NCBI GenBank assembly: GCA_017402895.1
Contig: JAFPLG010000065.1
Span: forward strand, 1 to 19,078
DNA length: 19,078 nt
Direction of reading: 5' to 3'
Source of the DNA: Paludibacteraceae bacterium
GTDB lineage: Bacteria; Bacteroidota; Bacteroidia; Bacteroidales; Paludibacteraceae
The notes under the pieces are model-generated. The model did not search any database. It saw only the letters and a list, made by a program, of their open reading frames with translations, and was not told the origin of the DNA. The position numbers were made by a program, and so were the translations under genes. Within the stretch, counting starts at the first letter, position 1; every line of letters starts with the position of its first letter. This document shows positions 8,066 through 16,180 of the stretch, in pieces.

Positions 8066-9638
8066 ACTCCATACTGTCCTCCATCGAGTCGCCTACGATC
8101 TTGCGATAGAGTTCCTTCGGATCAGTAGCGCGACGGATAATCTCGTGGAGGTCTTCGATACGAACGCGGTCTTGCGTCATCGAATCGCGATGACGAATCG
8201 TCACGCAACCATCGTTGAGCGTGTCGTGGTCAACGGTGATGCAGAACGGTGTGCCGACAGCGTCCTGACGACGATAACGCTTGCCAATCGAGTCCTTCTC
8301 GTCGTAAGCCACCTTGAAGTCGAATTTGAGCTCGTTCATTATCTCACGTGCCTTCTCGGGGAGTCCGTCCTTCTTAACGAGCGGCATGATACATGCCTTG
8401 ACGGGCGCGAGTACGGGCGGTAGGTGGAGAACTACGCGTGTATCACCGCCTTCTAACTGCTCTTCCTCGTACGACGAGCACATGACGCTCAGGAACATAC
8501 GGTCTACGCCGATACTCGTCTCGATGACGTACGGCGTGTAGCTCTGATTCAGTTCCGGATCGAAGTATTCAATCTTCTTGCCGCTATACTTGGCATGCGA
8601 CGAGAGGTCGAAATTGGTGCGGCTGTGGATACCCTCTACCTCCTTGAAGCCGAACGGCATCTGGAACTCGATATCGGTAGCTGCATTAGCGTAGTGTGCC
8701 AGTTTGTCGTGGTCGTGGAAGCGATATTTCTCGTCACCGAGTCCCAATGCTTTGTGCCAACGCAGACGGAACTGTTTCCAGTGCTCAAACCACTTGAGTT
8801 CCTCGCCCGGACGAACGAAGAACTGCATCTCCATCTGCTCGAACTCACGCATGCGGAATACAAACTGACGAGCCACGATCTCGTTGCGGAACGCCTTGCC
8901 AATCTGCGCGATACCAAACGGAATCTTCATGCGGCCTGTCTTCTGTACGTTCAGGAAGTTGACGAAGATACCTTGGGCCGTTTCGGGACGCAGGTAAATC
9001 TTCATGGCGCCATCGGCCGTAGATCCCATCTCAGTGGAGAACATTAGGTTGAACTGACGCACGTCAGTCCAGTTGCGTGTGCCGCTGATCGGGCAAACGA
9101 TTTCCTCGTCCAGTATGATTTGCTTGAGTTCCTCCAGGTTGTTGTCATTCATCGCTTTGGCAAAACGCTCGTGGAGAGCATTGCGTTTCTCGACGTAGCC
9201 GTGTACGCGCTCATTGGTCTGACGGAACAACGCTTCGTCAAACGAGTCGCCAAAACGTTTGCGAGCCTTGGCACACTCTTTCTCGATCTTCTCGTCGTAC
9301 TTAGCCAGCTGATCTTCGATCAGCACGTCGGCGCGGTAACGCTTTTTGCTATCGCGATTGTCGATAAGCGGATCGTTGAAGGCGTCTACGTGTCCCGAAG
9401 CTTTCCATGTGGTCGGATGCATGAAGATAGCCGCATCGATACCTACGATATTCTCGTGGAGCAGGGTCATGCTGTCCCACCAGTAACGTTTGATGTTGTT
9501 CTTTAGCTCTACACCATTCTGACCATAGTCATATACGGCTCCGAGTCCGTCGTAAATCTCGCTACTCGGGAAAACAAATCCGTACTCTTTGCAGTGGGCT
9601 ACGATTTTCTTAAAGGTCTCTTCTTGTGTTTGTGCCAT
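8064..9638 (-). CDS. glyQS: Glycyl-tRNA synthetase, single-chain type
   Basis: This class II aminoacyl-tRNA synthetase charges tRNA-Gly in the cytoplasm. It is the dimeric single-chain form, not the split GlyQ/GlyS form. I place the start at the ATG at 9636-9638, giving 524 aa beginning MAQTQEETFKKIV. A frame extension to 9680 adds 14 unlikely residues and would run into the promoter. Motifs seen include the N-terminal FPSSEIYDGLGAVYDYG, HPTTWKASGHVDAF, class II motif 2 FRNEIVARQFVFRMREFEQ (about 250-270) and motif 3 GVDRMF (about 376-383). A C-terminal anticodon-binding domain begins near 395. The gene is monocistronic: its promoter is divergent from murC and a bidirectional terminator follows it. 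The identification is secure. Confidence 0.97.
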   Translation of the reverse strand: MAQTQEETFKKIVAHCKEYGFVFPSSEIYDGLGAVYDYGQNGVELKNNIKRYWWDSMTLLHENIVGIDAAIFMHPTTWKASGHVDAFNDPLIDNRDSKKRYRADVLIEDQLAKYDEKIEKECAKARKRFGDSFDEALFRQTNERVHGYVEKRNALHERFAKAMNDNNLEELKQIILDEEIVCPISGTRNWTDVRQFNLMFSTEMGSTADGAMKIYLRPETAQGIFVNFLNVQKTGRMKIPFGIAQIGKAFRNEIVARQFVFRMREFEQMEMQFFVRPGEELKWFEHWKQFRLRWHKALGLGDEKYRFHDHDKLAHYANAATDIEFQMPFGFKEVEGIHSRTNFDLSSHAKYSGKKIEYFDPELNQSYTPYVIETSIGVDRMFLSVMCSSYEEEQLEGGDTRVVLHLPPVLAPVKACIMPLVKKDGLPEKAREIMNELKFDFKVAYDEKDSIGKRYRRQDAVGTPFCITVDHDTLNDGCVTIRHRDSMTQDRVRIEDLHEIIRRATDPKELYRKIVGDSMEDSME

Positions 9639-9677
9639 ATTATAGTTGATTTTAATTTCTTGGTAAAAAATTCGGCG

Positions 9678-9709
9678 CAAAATTACACTTTTTTTTGCAT
9701 ATATGCAAA
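9678..9709 (-). promoter_or_regulatory. Promoter of glyQS
   Basis: On the - strand TTTG (9709-9706), 20 bp, then TAATTTTG (TAnnTTTG, 9685-9678). The start codon is about 40 bp downstream. The -33 box is one end of a palindrome shared with the murC promoter. Confidence 0.87.
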
Positions 9710-9725
9710 TTTTTTCGTACCTTTG
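9694..9725 (+). promoter_or_regulatory. Promoter of the murC-ftsQ-ftsA-ftsZ operon segment
   Basis: TTTG at 9694-9697, 20 bp, then TACCTTTG (TAnnTTTG) at 9718-9725, about 30 bp ahead of the murC start. The arrangement mirrors the glyQS promoter exactly about the point 9701/9702. A GGAG at 9741-9744 lies 10 bp ahead of the chosen start codon. Confidence 0.87.
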
Positions 9726-9754
9726 CGCACTTTTTATAATGGAGTAATGTGCAT

Positions 9755-11140
9755 ATGTTACAGCAGTCTGACATACAGTCTCTCTTTTTTCTTGGAATAG
9801 GAGGTATCGGAATGAGCGCTTTGGCCCGCTATTTTCATACGCGCGGGTATCGCGTAAGCGGCTATGACCGCACGCCTTCTCCGCTCACGCAACAACTGGA
9901 GAAAGAGGGAATTCGCATATTTTTTGATGATGACCCGAAATGCCTTGAGGCATATGATCTATCGCCTAAACGTACCTTGGTCGTTCGTACACCAGCAGTG
10001 CCGGAAGATAGTGCCGTCTATACATACCTGCGCGAGCAAGGATATGATATTCGTAAGCGTTCCGAGGTATTGGGACTGGTAACGGAGCATCTGAAGGCGC
10101 TCTGCGTGGCCGGTACACACGGTAAGACAACCACCTCGACTATCCTGGCGCATCTGTTGTACCAATCCGAGATAGGTACGAATGCTTTCTTGGGTGGTGT
10201 GTCGAATAATTATGATACCAATCTGCTGCTGAGTGATAGTAGCTATGTGGTGGTCGAGGCGGATGAGTACGACCGCTCATTCCATCATCTAAAGCCCTAT
10301 ATGTCGGTGATTACTTCGGTGGATCCGGACCATTTGGATATATACGGTACGCCCGAGGCTTATCGCGAGGCGTTCAGCCAGTATACTTCGCTTATAACGG
10401 CGGCTTTGGTTGTAAAAAAGGACTTGCCGTTTGAGTTGCGATTGAAACATGGTGTGAAATGCTATACCTATGCGGTAGGGGATGACGAGGCAGATTTCTA
10501 TGCCGATAACATCCGCGTGAAGGATGCGAAGATATACTTTGATTTCCACACCCCCACCGAGACGATGTCGGATTTGCGTTTGGGCGTGCCGGTATGGGTG
10601 AATATAGAGAATAGTGTTGCCGCTATGGCGGTAGCATGGTTGAATGGTGTGTCGGCCCATGAGTTGCGAAGCGGTTTGTCTTCCTTCTCGGGTGTGTATC
10701 GCCGCTTCAATGTGCATGTTCATACGCCGCATGTAGCGTATATCGACGATTATGCGCACCATCCGCAAGAGTTGCGTGCATCGGTTGAGTCGATTCGTCG
10801 TCTCTTCCCAGATAGATATAGTATCGTTATTTTCCAGCCGCACCTATATACTCGTACGCGTGATTTCGTGGATGAGTTTGCTCAGGTTCTCTCTCGTGCG
10901 GATGAGGTGATCCTGTTGCCTATTTATCCGGCGCGTGAGTTACCAATACCTGGAGTAACCAGCGATTGGCTGTTAGAAAAAATCACTTCACGTCGTAAAT
11001 CGCTTGTGGAGAAGAGCGAACTCGTGAGTGAGGTAGTGAATCGAATAAAAGAGATAGACCGCCCTGTGGCGGTAATGACGCTGGGCGCAGGAGATATCGA
11101 CCGTTTGGTGACGGCGATGAAAAAAGCATTAAAGGCTTAA
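9755..11140 (+). CDS. murC: UDP-N-acetylmuramate--L-alanine ligase
   Basis: MurC uses ATP to add L-alanine to UDP-MurNAc, the first amino acid of the peptidoglycan stem peptide, in the cytoplasm. The 461-aa product begins MLQQSDIQSLFFLGIGGIGMSALARYF, containing the Rossmann-type UDP-binding loop. The ATP loop GTHGKTTTS is at about 120-128, followed by VVEADEYDRSF and YIDDYAHHP, all typical of the family. I chose the ATG at 9755. A GTG two codons earlier (9749) is possible but adds nothing conserved. It is the first gene of the rightward division cluster and is followed after 7 bp by ftsQ. This order is standard for Bacteroidetes. Confidence 0.97.
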   Translation: MLQQSDIQSLFFLGIGGIGMSALARYFHTRGYRVSGYDRTPSPLTQQLEKEGIRIFFDDDPKCLEAYDLSPKRTLVVRTPAVPEDSAVYTYLREQGYDIRKRSEVLGLVTEHLKALCVAGTHGKTTTSTILAHLLYQSEIGTNAFLGGVSNNYDTNLLLSDSSYVVVEADEYDRSFHHLKPYMSVITSVDPDHLDIYGTPEAYREAFSQYTSLITAALVVKKDLPFELRLKHGVKCYTYAVGDDEADFYADNIRVKDAKIYFDFHTPTETMSDLRLGVPVWVNIENSVAAMAVAWLNGVSAHELRSGLSSFSGVYRRFNVHVHTPHVAYIDDYAHHPQELRASVESIRRLFPDRYSIVIFQPHLYTRTRDFVDEFAQVLSRADEVILLPIYPARELPIPGVTSDWLLEKITSRRKSLVEKSELVSEVVNRIKEIDRPVAVMTLGAGDIDRLVTAMKKALKA

Positions 11141-11147
11141 TAGAGTG

Positions 11148-11888
11148 ATGCGCATAGGGTGGAAAGGCATATTGCTGATGGTGGCGATCATCTTAGTGGT
11201 GGCCTATATCGGGGTGATGAGCGTTTTGCCCAAACAGCGTGATGCGCATCTGACGCGTTGTCAGTCGGTAGAATGCATCATAGAGGATAGTACGACGCAT
11301 CGTTATATTACTGAAAAGCAGGTAATGCAATATCTGCGTAAGGTGGGACAATATCCTGTGGGTAAAACCCTGGATGAGGTGAGTCTCCAAACTATAGAAG
11401 ATACGCTGACGGCTCACCCCATACTGGCTACGGCCGACTGCTATATGACCACCGAGGGGCATATGCGTCTCCACCTGACCCAGCGCACACCGTTGGTGCA
11501 CGTCATGACGGCTAACGAGAACTACTTTGTAGGAACCGACCGAATGCCTATCCCGGCATGGTCTACGATAACGGATACAGTGCTGGAAGTGCGTGGTCAG
11601 TTGAGTCATAAGCAGACCTGCGGTGAGGTGGCCGATTTCGCAGAGTGGTTGCAGGCTGATAGTATTTGGCGCGACCAGGTAGATTACCTATGGCATCCCG
11701 CGCCGCACCAGTACACTCTGCTGCTCCTGGGAGATACGACGCAGATCCTGTTGGGTGACCTCAATGAGTATCCGAAGCAACTCCGCCGTTTGCACCAGTT
11801 CCGTGAGCGCGGTGGAGAGGTGATGAAAAAAGAAGCTTATCGTCTGCTTGACTTGCGTTTCGACAACCAAGTCATAGGACGACACTAA
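11148..11888 (+). CDS. ftsQ: Cell division protein FtsQ
   Basis: This 246-aa bitopic membrane protein has a short cytoplasmic start, one transmembrane helix at about 6-26 (GILLMVAIILVVAYIGVMSV), and then a POTRA-like region (YITEKQVMQYLRK, PILATADCYMTTEGHMRLHL, RTPLVHV) and beta domain. FtsQ links FtsL/FtsB to the divisome in the periplasm. Sequence similarity in this family is low, and the identification rests on the topology, the POTRA-like pattern and the position between murC and ftsA. I chose the ATG at 11148; a GTG one codon earlier is equally readable. There is no separate ftsL or ftsB here. Confidence 0.9.
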   Translation: MRIGWKGILLMVAIILVVAYIGVMSVLPKQRDAHLTRCQSVECIIEDSTTHRYITEKQVMQYLRKVGQYPVGKTLDEVSLQTIEDTLTAHPILATADCYMTTEGHMRLHLTQRTPLVHVMTANENYFVGTDRMPIPAWSTITDTVLEVRGQLSHKQTCGEVADFAEWLQADSIWRDQVDYLWHPAPHQYTLLLLGDTTQILLGDLNEYPKQLRRLHQFRERGGEVMKKEAYRLLDLRFDNQVIGRH

Positions 11889-11903
11889 TACATAAGATAC
11901 ATT

Positions 11904-13181
11904 ATGGCGAAAAAGCAAAAAGAAATATCGGCTGATTCTCTGCCTCTTGTGGCAATAGATCTCGGAAGCGACAGCGTGCGTGCCATGGCGGCTCAGCGCG
12001 TGGACAACGATCTGTTTCATATCCTGGGCGTGGAGAAGAGTCGTAAGTTCATGAGCGGCATCGAACGTGGCGTGGTGGTTCAGACCAGCAATGTGGGCTA
12101 CATGATCAGCGAGGTGCTTCGTTTGCTGGCCAACCGTATAGGTATCAACAACCTGCCGACGGCTTTTGTGTCTGTTGGAGGTCGCTCGATGCGTATCGTC
12201 CATGTATCGTCAAAGCGGGATCAGATTCACCCGCGCCCTGTTTCTAAACAACTATTAGGAGACATGGAGCGTGAGTGCAAGCAGAAGATAGAGCGCCATT
12301 ACCCCGAGATTATAGTGCTGGGACTTGTGCCGGCCTACTTCGTGCTCGATGGCGTGGAGCAGGAACAAGCGCCTAAAGAAGACCAGGCGGTAGTGCTGGT
12401 TGAGGCACATTTCATTGCATTCTATGCCAAGCGCGAGCTGGACGAGCAACTCCAGAAGAGTTTTGTCCAGGCAGGTCGTCCGATAGAGAGCTCGTTCGTT
12501 CGTCCCGAAGCCTTGTTGTCGGCATTTGCATGTGTGGATGGTGATGAGGTGCTGCAACATGGCTGTGCCGTGTTGGATTTCGGTGCACAGACCACGACGC
12601 TTACCGTGTTCAAGCGCACGACCTATCTGTTCAATATAGTGCTGCCCCAGGGAGGACAGAATATCACAAAGGCCATTGCACAACAAGGCATCTCAGAGGC
12701 TACGGCCGAGCAACTCAAATGCAAATATGGCTTTGCGGCCCCATCGCTGGTGGAGAAGAATTTGCGCATGAGTATCAACGACCCGGTCAATGGCGTGGTG
12801 GAATTCACTTCCGCCGCTCTGGCGTCTATCATCGAGCAGAAACTGGAAGAAATATTGTCACCTCTGATGCAGGAGTTTGCGAAGTATGAGGAGCGCGTGG
12901 AGACGCTATATATTACGGGTGGTGGTAGTATGCTCAACGGATTGGATACATTCGTTCAGCAGCATACCAAGGTCAAGGTGCTATATGGCGCTCATGACAC
13001 CTTGCTCGATTCGACAACAGAGCCTGCGTTTTTTGAACCCGGCTACTCCTCGCTCGTAGGTACCTTGCTGCTGGGTAGCGACTATCGTCTGGAGCACCGT
13101 GGCGAACCGGTAAAGAAATCAGGATGGCTGGAACGTTTCAAGCAGGAGACGCTCGGCTTATTTGAGGATCAGGAATACTAA
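11904..13181 (+). CDS. ftsA: Cell division protein FtsA
   Basis: FtsA is an actin-like ATPase that tethers FtsZ to the membrane at the division site. The 425-aa product shows the phosphate-1 loop VAIDLGSDSVRAMA (about 16-29), phosphate-2 loop VLDFGAQTTTLTVF (about 220-233) and adenosine motif ITGGGSMLNGLD (about 337-348). The C-terminus KKSGWLERFKQETLGLF reads as the amphipathic membrane-targeting helix. It ends only a few residues after this helix, without the long linker of some homologues. The spacer to ftsQ is 15 bp, with ATACATA-like words before the start. Identification is secure from the motifs and the ftsZ neighbour. Confidence 0.96.
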   Translation: MAKKQKEISADSLPLVAIDLGSDSVRAMAAQRVDNDLFHILGVEKSRKFMSGIERGVVVQTSNVGYMISEVLRLLANRIGINNLPTAFVSVGGRSMRIVHVSSKRDQIHPRPVSKQLLGDMERECKQKIERHYPEIIVLGLVPAYFVLDGVEQEQAPKEDQAVVLVEAHFIAFYAKRELDEQLQKSFVQAGRPIESSFVRPEALLSAFACVDGDEVLQHGCAVLDFGAQTTTLTVFKRTTYLFNIVLPQGGQNITKAIAQQGISEATAEQLKCKYGFAAPSLVEKNLRMSINDPVNGVVEFTSAALASIIEQKLEEILSPLMQEFAKYEERVETLYITGGGSMLNGLDTFVQQHTKVKVLYGAHDTLLDSTTEPAFFEPGYSSLVGTLLLGSDYRLEHRGEPVKKSGWLERFKQETLGLFEDQEY

Positions 13182-13196
13182 CAGAAAATAATCATT

Positions 13197-13210
13197 ATAC
13201 ACAATACACA
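13197..13210 (+). repeat. Two-copy heptamer ahead of ftsZ
   Basis: ATACACA occurs twice in direct contact, ending 3 bp before the ftsZ start codon. Two copies alone could arise by chance. It is listed because longer tracts of the same period occur elsewhere in the window. Confidence 0.5.
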
Positions 13211-13213
13211 ACG

Positions 13214-14590
13214 ATGGAAAAAGAATTATTGCCTCTCCCTCTACAGATCAAAGAGGACACACTGATCAAGGTGATTGGTGTAGGTGGCGGCGGATGTAAT
13301 GCTGTCAACTACATGCAGCGCCAAGGCATTCATGATGTCAGCTTCTTGGTATGCAACACGGATAAGCAGGTGTTGACCAAGTCGGCTGTGGCTGCTAAAT
13401 TGCAACTGGGCCCTGGTCTGGGTGCCGGTGGTGATCCCGAGGCTGCCCGTAAGTATGCGGACGAGAGTCGCGACCGCATTCACGATGCCCTCAACGACGG
13501 CACGCAGATGCTGTTTATTACGGCTACGATGGGTGGCGGTACGGGAACCGGTGCGTCGGCTATCATCGCAGAAGAGGCGCAGAAACTGAACATACTGACT
13601 GTAGGTATCGTGACTATCCCCTTCCAGTTTGAAGGTGAGAAGAAGATCCTGAAGGCGATGACGGGTGTGGCCGCACTGGCCGAGCACGTCGATGCGCTGC
13701 TCATTATCAACAATGAGAAACTCGTGCATATCTATCCCGACCTGGACATGTTCAACGCCTTCTCCAAGTCGGATGACGTGGTATGCAATGCAGCCAAGGC
13801 TATTGCGGAGATTATCACCGTGCCGGGCTATATCAATACCGACTTTGCTGATGTGCGCAATACGCTGAAGAACGGTAACGTGGCTATTATGAACGTAGGT
13901 CAGGCCGGAGGTGAGCAGCGTATCACCAAGGCGATTGACAACGCGCTCAACTCGCCGCTGGCTAATGCCAACGACGTTCACGGTGCGAAACGCGTACTGC
14001 TTCAGTTCTACTGCTCGAGAGAGCATGCTATCCTCATGAACGAGATCGAGCAGATTAACGAGTTCGTCAAGACGGTAGGTAGCGACGTGGAGGTACAATG
14101 GGGCGCTTCTATCGACGATACGCTGGGCGAAGACGTACGCGTTACGATTATCGCTACGGGTTACGAGGTAAGCGACATACCCGTACTGGACGGCGTAGAG
14201 ATACCCGGCCGTATTCCTATTCAGGAGGCTATCGACCAGAACTATCCGCCTAAGCAGGAACCTACTGTCCAGAACAATCCCGTTGAGGTTGATCTGACGA
14301 CTACAATCTCGCAGGTGGCTTCTCAGGCGGCCCAGGGCCCAACCTTCGATGGTGATATCATTATCTCGTCCGAGTCGGATCCTGTGCCTGTACCGACTCC
14401 GGCAGCAGTGCCTACACGTCCTGCTCAACCCGCACGTCCTGCTCAGCCTGTACAACCTGTACAACCTGCTCCGCAACCCAAACAGCCGACGGCGAGCCCG
14501 ATGGACGAGCCGGTTCGTATCACCGACCCGTCGATGACACCGAGTTTTACTAACCCCTCTACGCCGGCTTGGATGCGTGGACGCAAATAA
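13214..14590 (+). CDS. ftsZ: Cell division protein FtsZ
   Basis: FtsZ is the tubulin-like GTPase that forms the Z ring. The 458-aa product has the N-terminal loop VGGGGCNAVNYM (about 24-35), the tubulin signature GGGTGTGAS (107-115), and the T7 synergy loop NTDFADVR with Asn208, Asp210 and Asp213, so GTP binding and hydrolysis look intact. The globular domain ends near 330. A disordered linker follows, with a run rich in Pro, Gln, Ala and Val (PARPAQPVQPVQP, near 400-420). The C-terminal peptide TPAWMRGRK fits the conserved tail that binds FtsA. The start 32 bp after ftsA and the spacing suggest co-transcription. The linker DNA (about 14415-14475) is a short imprecise repeat that could vary between strains. 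Confidence 0.98.
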   Translation: MEKELLPLPLQIKEDTLIKVIGVGGGGCNAVNYMQRQGIHDVSFLVCNTDKQVLTKSAVAAKLQLGPGLGAGGDPEAARKYADESRDRIHDALNDGTQMLFITATMGGGTGTGASAIIAEEAQKLNILTVGIVTIPFQFEGEKKILKAMTGVAALAEHVDALLIINNEKLVHIYPDLDMFNAFSKSDDVVCNAAKAIAEIITVPGYINTDFADVRNTLKNGNVAIMNVGQAGGEQRITKAIDNALNSPLANANDVHGAKRVLLQFYCSREHAILMNEIEQINEFVKTVGSDVEVQWGASIDDTLGEDVRVTIIATGYEVSDIPVLDGVEIPGRIPIQEAIDQNYPPKQEPTVQNNPVEVDLTTTISQVASQAAQGPTFDGDIIISSESDPVPVPTPAAVPTRPAQPARPAQPVQPVQPAPQPKQPTASPMDEPVRITDPSMTPSFTNPSTPAWMRGRK

Positions 14591-14601
14591 ATAGGAATAC
14601 T

Positions 14602-15552
14602 ATGGAAAAAGAGAAGAATTTTTGGGACTTGTGCGTGGCGTGTGCTGACGCAATAAGCCGAGGTTGCCGTGCCGTAGGCGGTTGGATAGCCGAGTTGCTC
14701 CGACTGAGCTACCGTGTATGGTGGATTGTCTTCCCGGTAATGATACTGGTCATTGCAGCCGGTCTGTACTACAGCCGTCCCGACAACCTGAAATATAACG
14801 TGCGTGCCGTAGCTCTGCTCAACGGACCGACTATCAACCAGTTTGACCAACGCTATGCCGTGCTTCAGGCCGGACAGACGATCCCTGCAGATGCTCCCAT
14901 TGCACAGACGATATGGGATAGGACGATTACGGATTTGCGTTCGTTCCGTGTGATTGATGTCTATCACGACTCTATTGCCGACTATGTGGACGAGAAGATG
15001 CAGTCCAAGCCCACCGATACGGTCAATGTCCAGATGCAGGACCGCGTATGCTTGCAATTTACGATCAAACGTCGTGACATGGGACAGATTCCGCAAGTAG
15101 AGGCATCTATTCTTGGCTATCTGAATGAGGATGAGGCGATGCAACGTGCCTATAAGACTTATCGTCCGAACCTGGAGCGTCAGATTCGTTTCAATCACGA
15201 CCAGGTGGAGAAACTCGATAGCCTCACGACGCAGTATTATTTCCATACGAATCCCGGTCAAGCTCCGCTGAATACGGTTCGTGAGGGATTGCTAATGATG
15301 GGAGATTGGAAGGTGCGTCTGTTCCTGGAGGAGATATACAAGCAGCAAAACCGTACCGCATGGATGGACTATCGTGCCGATTTGGCTGCAGCACCCGTAG
15401 TGCTGGAGAACCATTTCTCACCCGTGCCGGCGCCGCTTAATTCGCGTCGTAAGTGCGTTCCTGTAAGTATCGTTCTGGGATGGCTGGCCGGTTGTATACT
15501 GGCAGCCCTGATTGAGCAACGCAAACGTATTATCGCTTGGTTGAAGCAATAA
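14602..15552 (+). CDS. Two-transmembrane protein with Wzz-like topology, function unknown
   Basis: I place the start at the ATG at 14602, 11 bp after ftsZ, giving 316 aa; an in-frame ATG at 14569 lies inside ftsZ and is less likely. One transmembrane helix lies at about 40-60 (VWWIVFPVMILVIAAGLYYS) and a second at about 286-306 (VSIVLGWLAGCILAALI). The roughly 225 residues between should face the periplasm and include a helical stretch (RQIRFNHDQVEKLDSLTTQ) of the kind seen in Wzz/chain-length-determinant proteins of Bacteroidetes. This topology and helix are the only basis for a polysaccharide-chain-length suggestion. An unrelated divisome accessory role is equally open, given the position right after ftsZ. 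Its last 23 bp overlap the convergent dedA gene. Confidence 0.75.
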   Translation: MEKEKNFWDLCVACADAISRGCRAVGGWIAELLRLSYRVWWIVFPVMILVIAAGLYYSRPDNLKYNVRAVALLNGPTINQFDQRYAVLQAGQTIPADAPIAQTIWDRTITDLRSFRVIDVYHDSIADYVDEKMQSKPTDTVNVQMQDRVCLQFTIKRRDMGQIPQVEASILGYLNEDEAMQRAYKTYRPNLERQIRFNHDQVEKLDSLTTQYYFHTNPGQAPLNTVREGLLMMGDWKVRLFLEEIYKQQNRTAWMDYRADLAAAPVVLENHFSPVPAPLNSRRKCVPVSIVLGWLAGCILAALIEQRKRIIAWLKQ

Positions 15553-15560
15553 TACGTTTG
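15522..15560. other. Inverted repeat spanning two overlapping convergent gene ends
   Basis: Arms 15522-15538 and 15544-15560 (17 bp, 16 pairs, one C/A mismatch that becomes a G-U pair in the - strand transcript) enclose a 5-nt loop. The stop codon of each gene lies in one arm and they pair with each other. No T-run follows on either strand, so it is not a canonical intrinsic terminator. Confidence 0.85.
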
Positions 15561-16180
15561 ACGATAAAATAGAGAACTACTGCTCCGAGCAGTATGAGTA
15601 TGGCCACGCTTAGTTCGTGGCTATATTCTTTTATGAGGTCCATCTTTCCGGCAGCGACATAGCCGATGAGCGCCAGGATGCAGTTCCAGATGAATGCGCC
15701 CAGGAATGTCCACCAAAGGAAAGCACCAAAGTGCATGCGGCTCAGTCCGGCAGGGATGGATATCAATTGACGAATACCGGGTATGAAGCGTCCGACAAAC
15801 GTAGATACGTTGCCCTTCTCGCGGAAGTAGGCCTCTGCCCGTTCCAGTTTCTCGCTGGAGAGTAGGCACATATGACCCAGACGCGAGTCGGCAAACTTGT
15901 AGATAATCAGTCGTCCGAGCCAGACGGACAGACCATAGTTGATGATTGCGCCGATCATCGCGCCGAGCGTACCGAAGAGTACGATAATCAGCACATCCAT
16001 GGGATAATTGCCCGTGGTGCAGAGTACGCTTTCCGGTTGACCGGCCACGAAGGCAGCTGGTGGAATGACTACTTCGCTCGGGAAGGGGATGAACGACGAT
16101 TCTACAGCCATCAGTCCCGTAATCGAAGCATAGTTCATATGCACCGAATACCAGGCAATCAGATCATCAATCAGGCTCAT
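15530..16180 (-). CDS. DedA-family inner-membrane protein
   Basis: This 216-aa polytopic protein belongs to the DedA (SNARE-associated/VTT) superfamily, whose members are thought to move or flip lipids and to support envelope stability. Diagnostic parts are the N-terminal re-entrant segment with ESSFIPFPSEVVIPPAAF and the central motif FVGRFIPGIRQLISIPAG, including the conserved arginines and the Gly/Pro turn. Hydrophobic helices fill most of the rest. Its ATG overlaps the korB stop by 4 bp (ATGA), so it is probably translated from the korAB message. At its 3' end it overlaps the Wzz-like gene by 23 bp. Family assignment is firm; the substrate is not known from sequence. Confidence 0.94.
   Translation of the reverse strand: MSLIDDLIAWYSVHMNYASITGLMAVESSFIPFPSEVVIPPAAFVAGQPESVLCTTGNYPMDVLIIVLFGTLGAMIGAIINYGLSVWLGRLIIYKFADSRLGHMCLLSSEKLERAEAYFREKGNVSTFVGRFIPGIRQLISIPAGLSRMHFGAFLWWTFLGAFIWNCILALIGYVAAGKMDLIKEYSHELSVAILILLGAVVLYFIVKRIIASTKR

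Noticed and set aside
9639..9680. A 14-residue N-terminal extension of glyQS starting at 9680
   Set aside because: It would begin within the -7 promoter box at 9678-9685, and the extra residues do not resemble the family N-terminus.
9739..9747. A two-codon leader frame (ATG GAG TAA) before murC
   Set aside because: It is very short and overlaps the GGAG element. Chance occurrence is likely and nothing supports its translation.
13241..14476. A 411-codon open frame antisense to ftsZ
   Set aside because: ftsZ is certain on the + strand, and the antisense product is low-complexity in Arg, Leu and Val without any motif.
14569..14601. An earlier in-frame start for the Wzz-like gene inside ftsZ
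   Set aside because: It would overlap the conserved ftsZ C-terminal peptide. The ATG at 14602 has normal spacing and a plausible cytoplasmic start.
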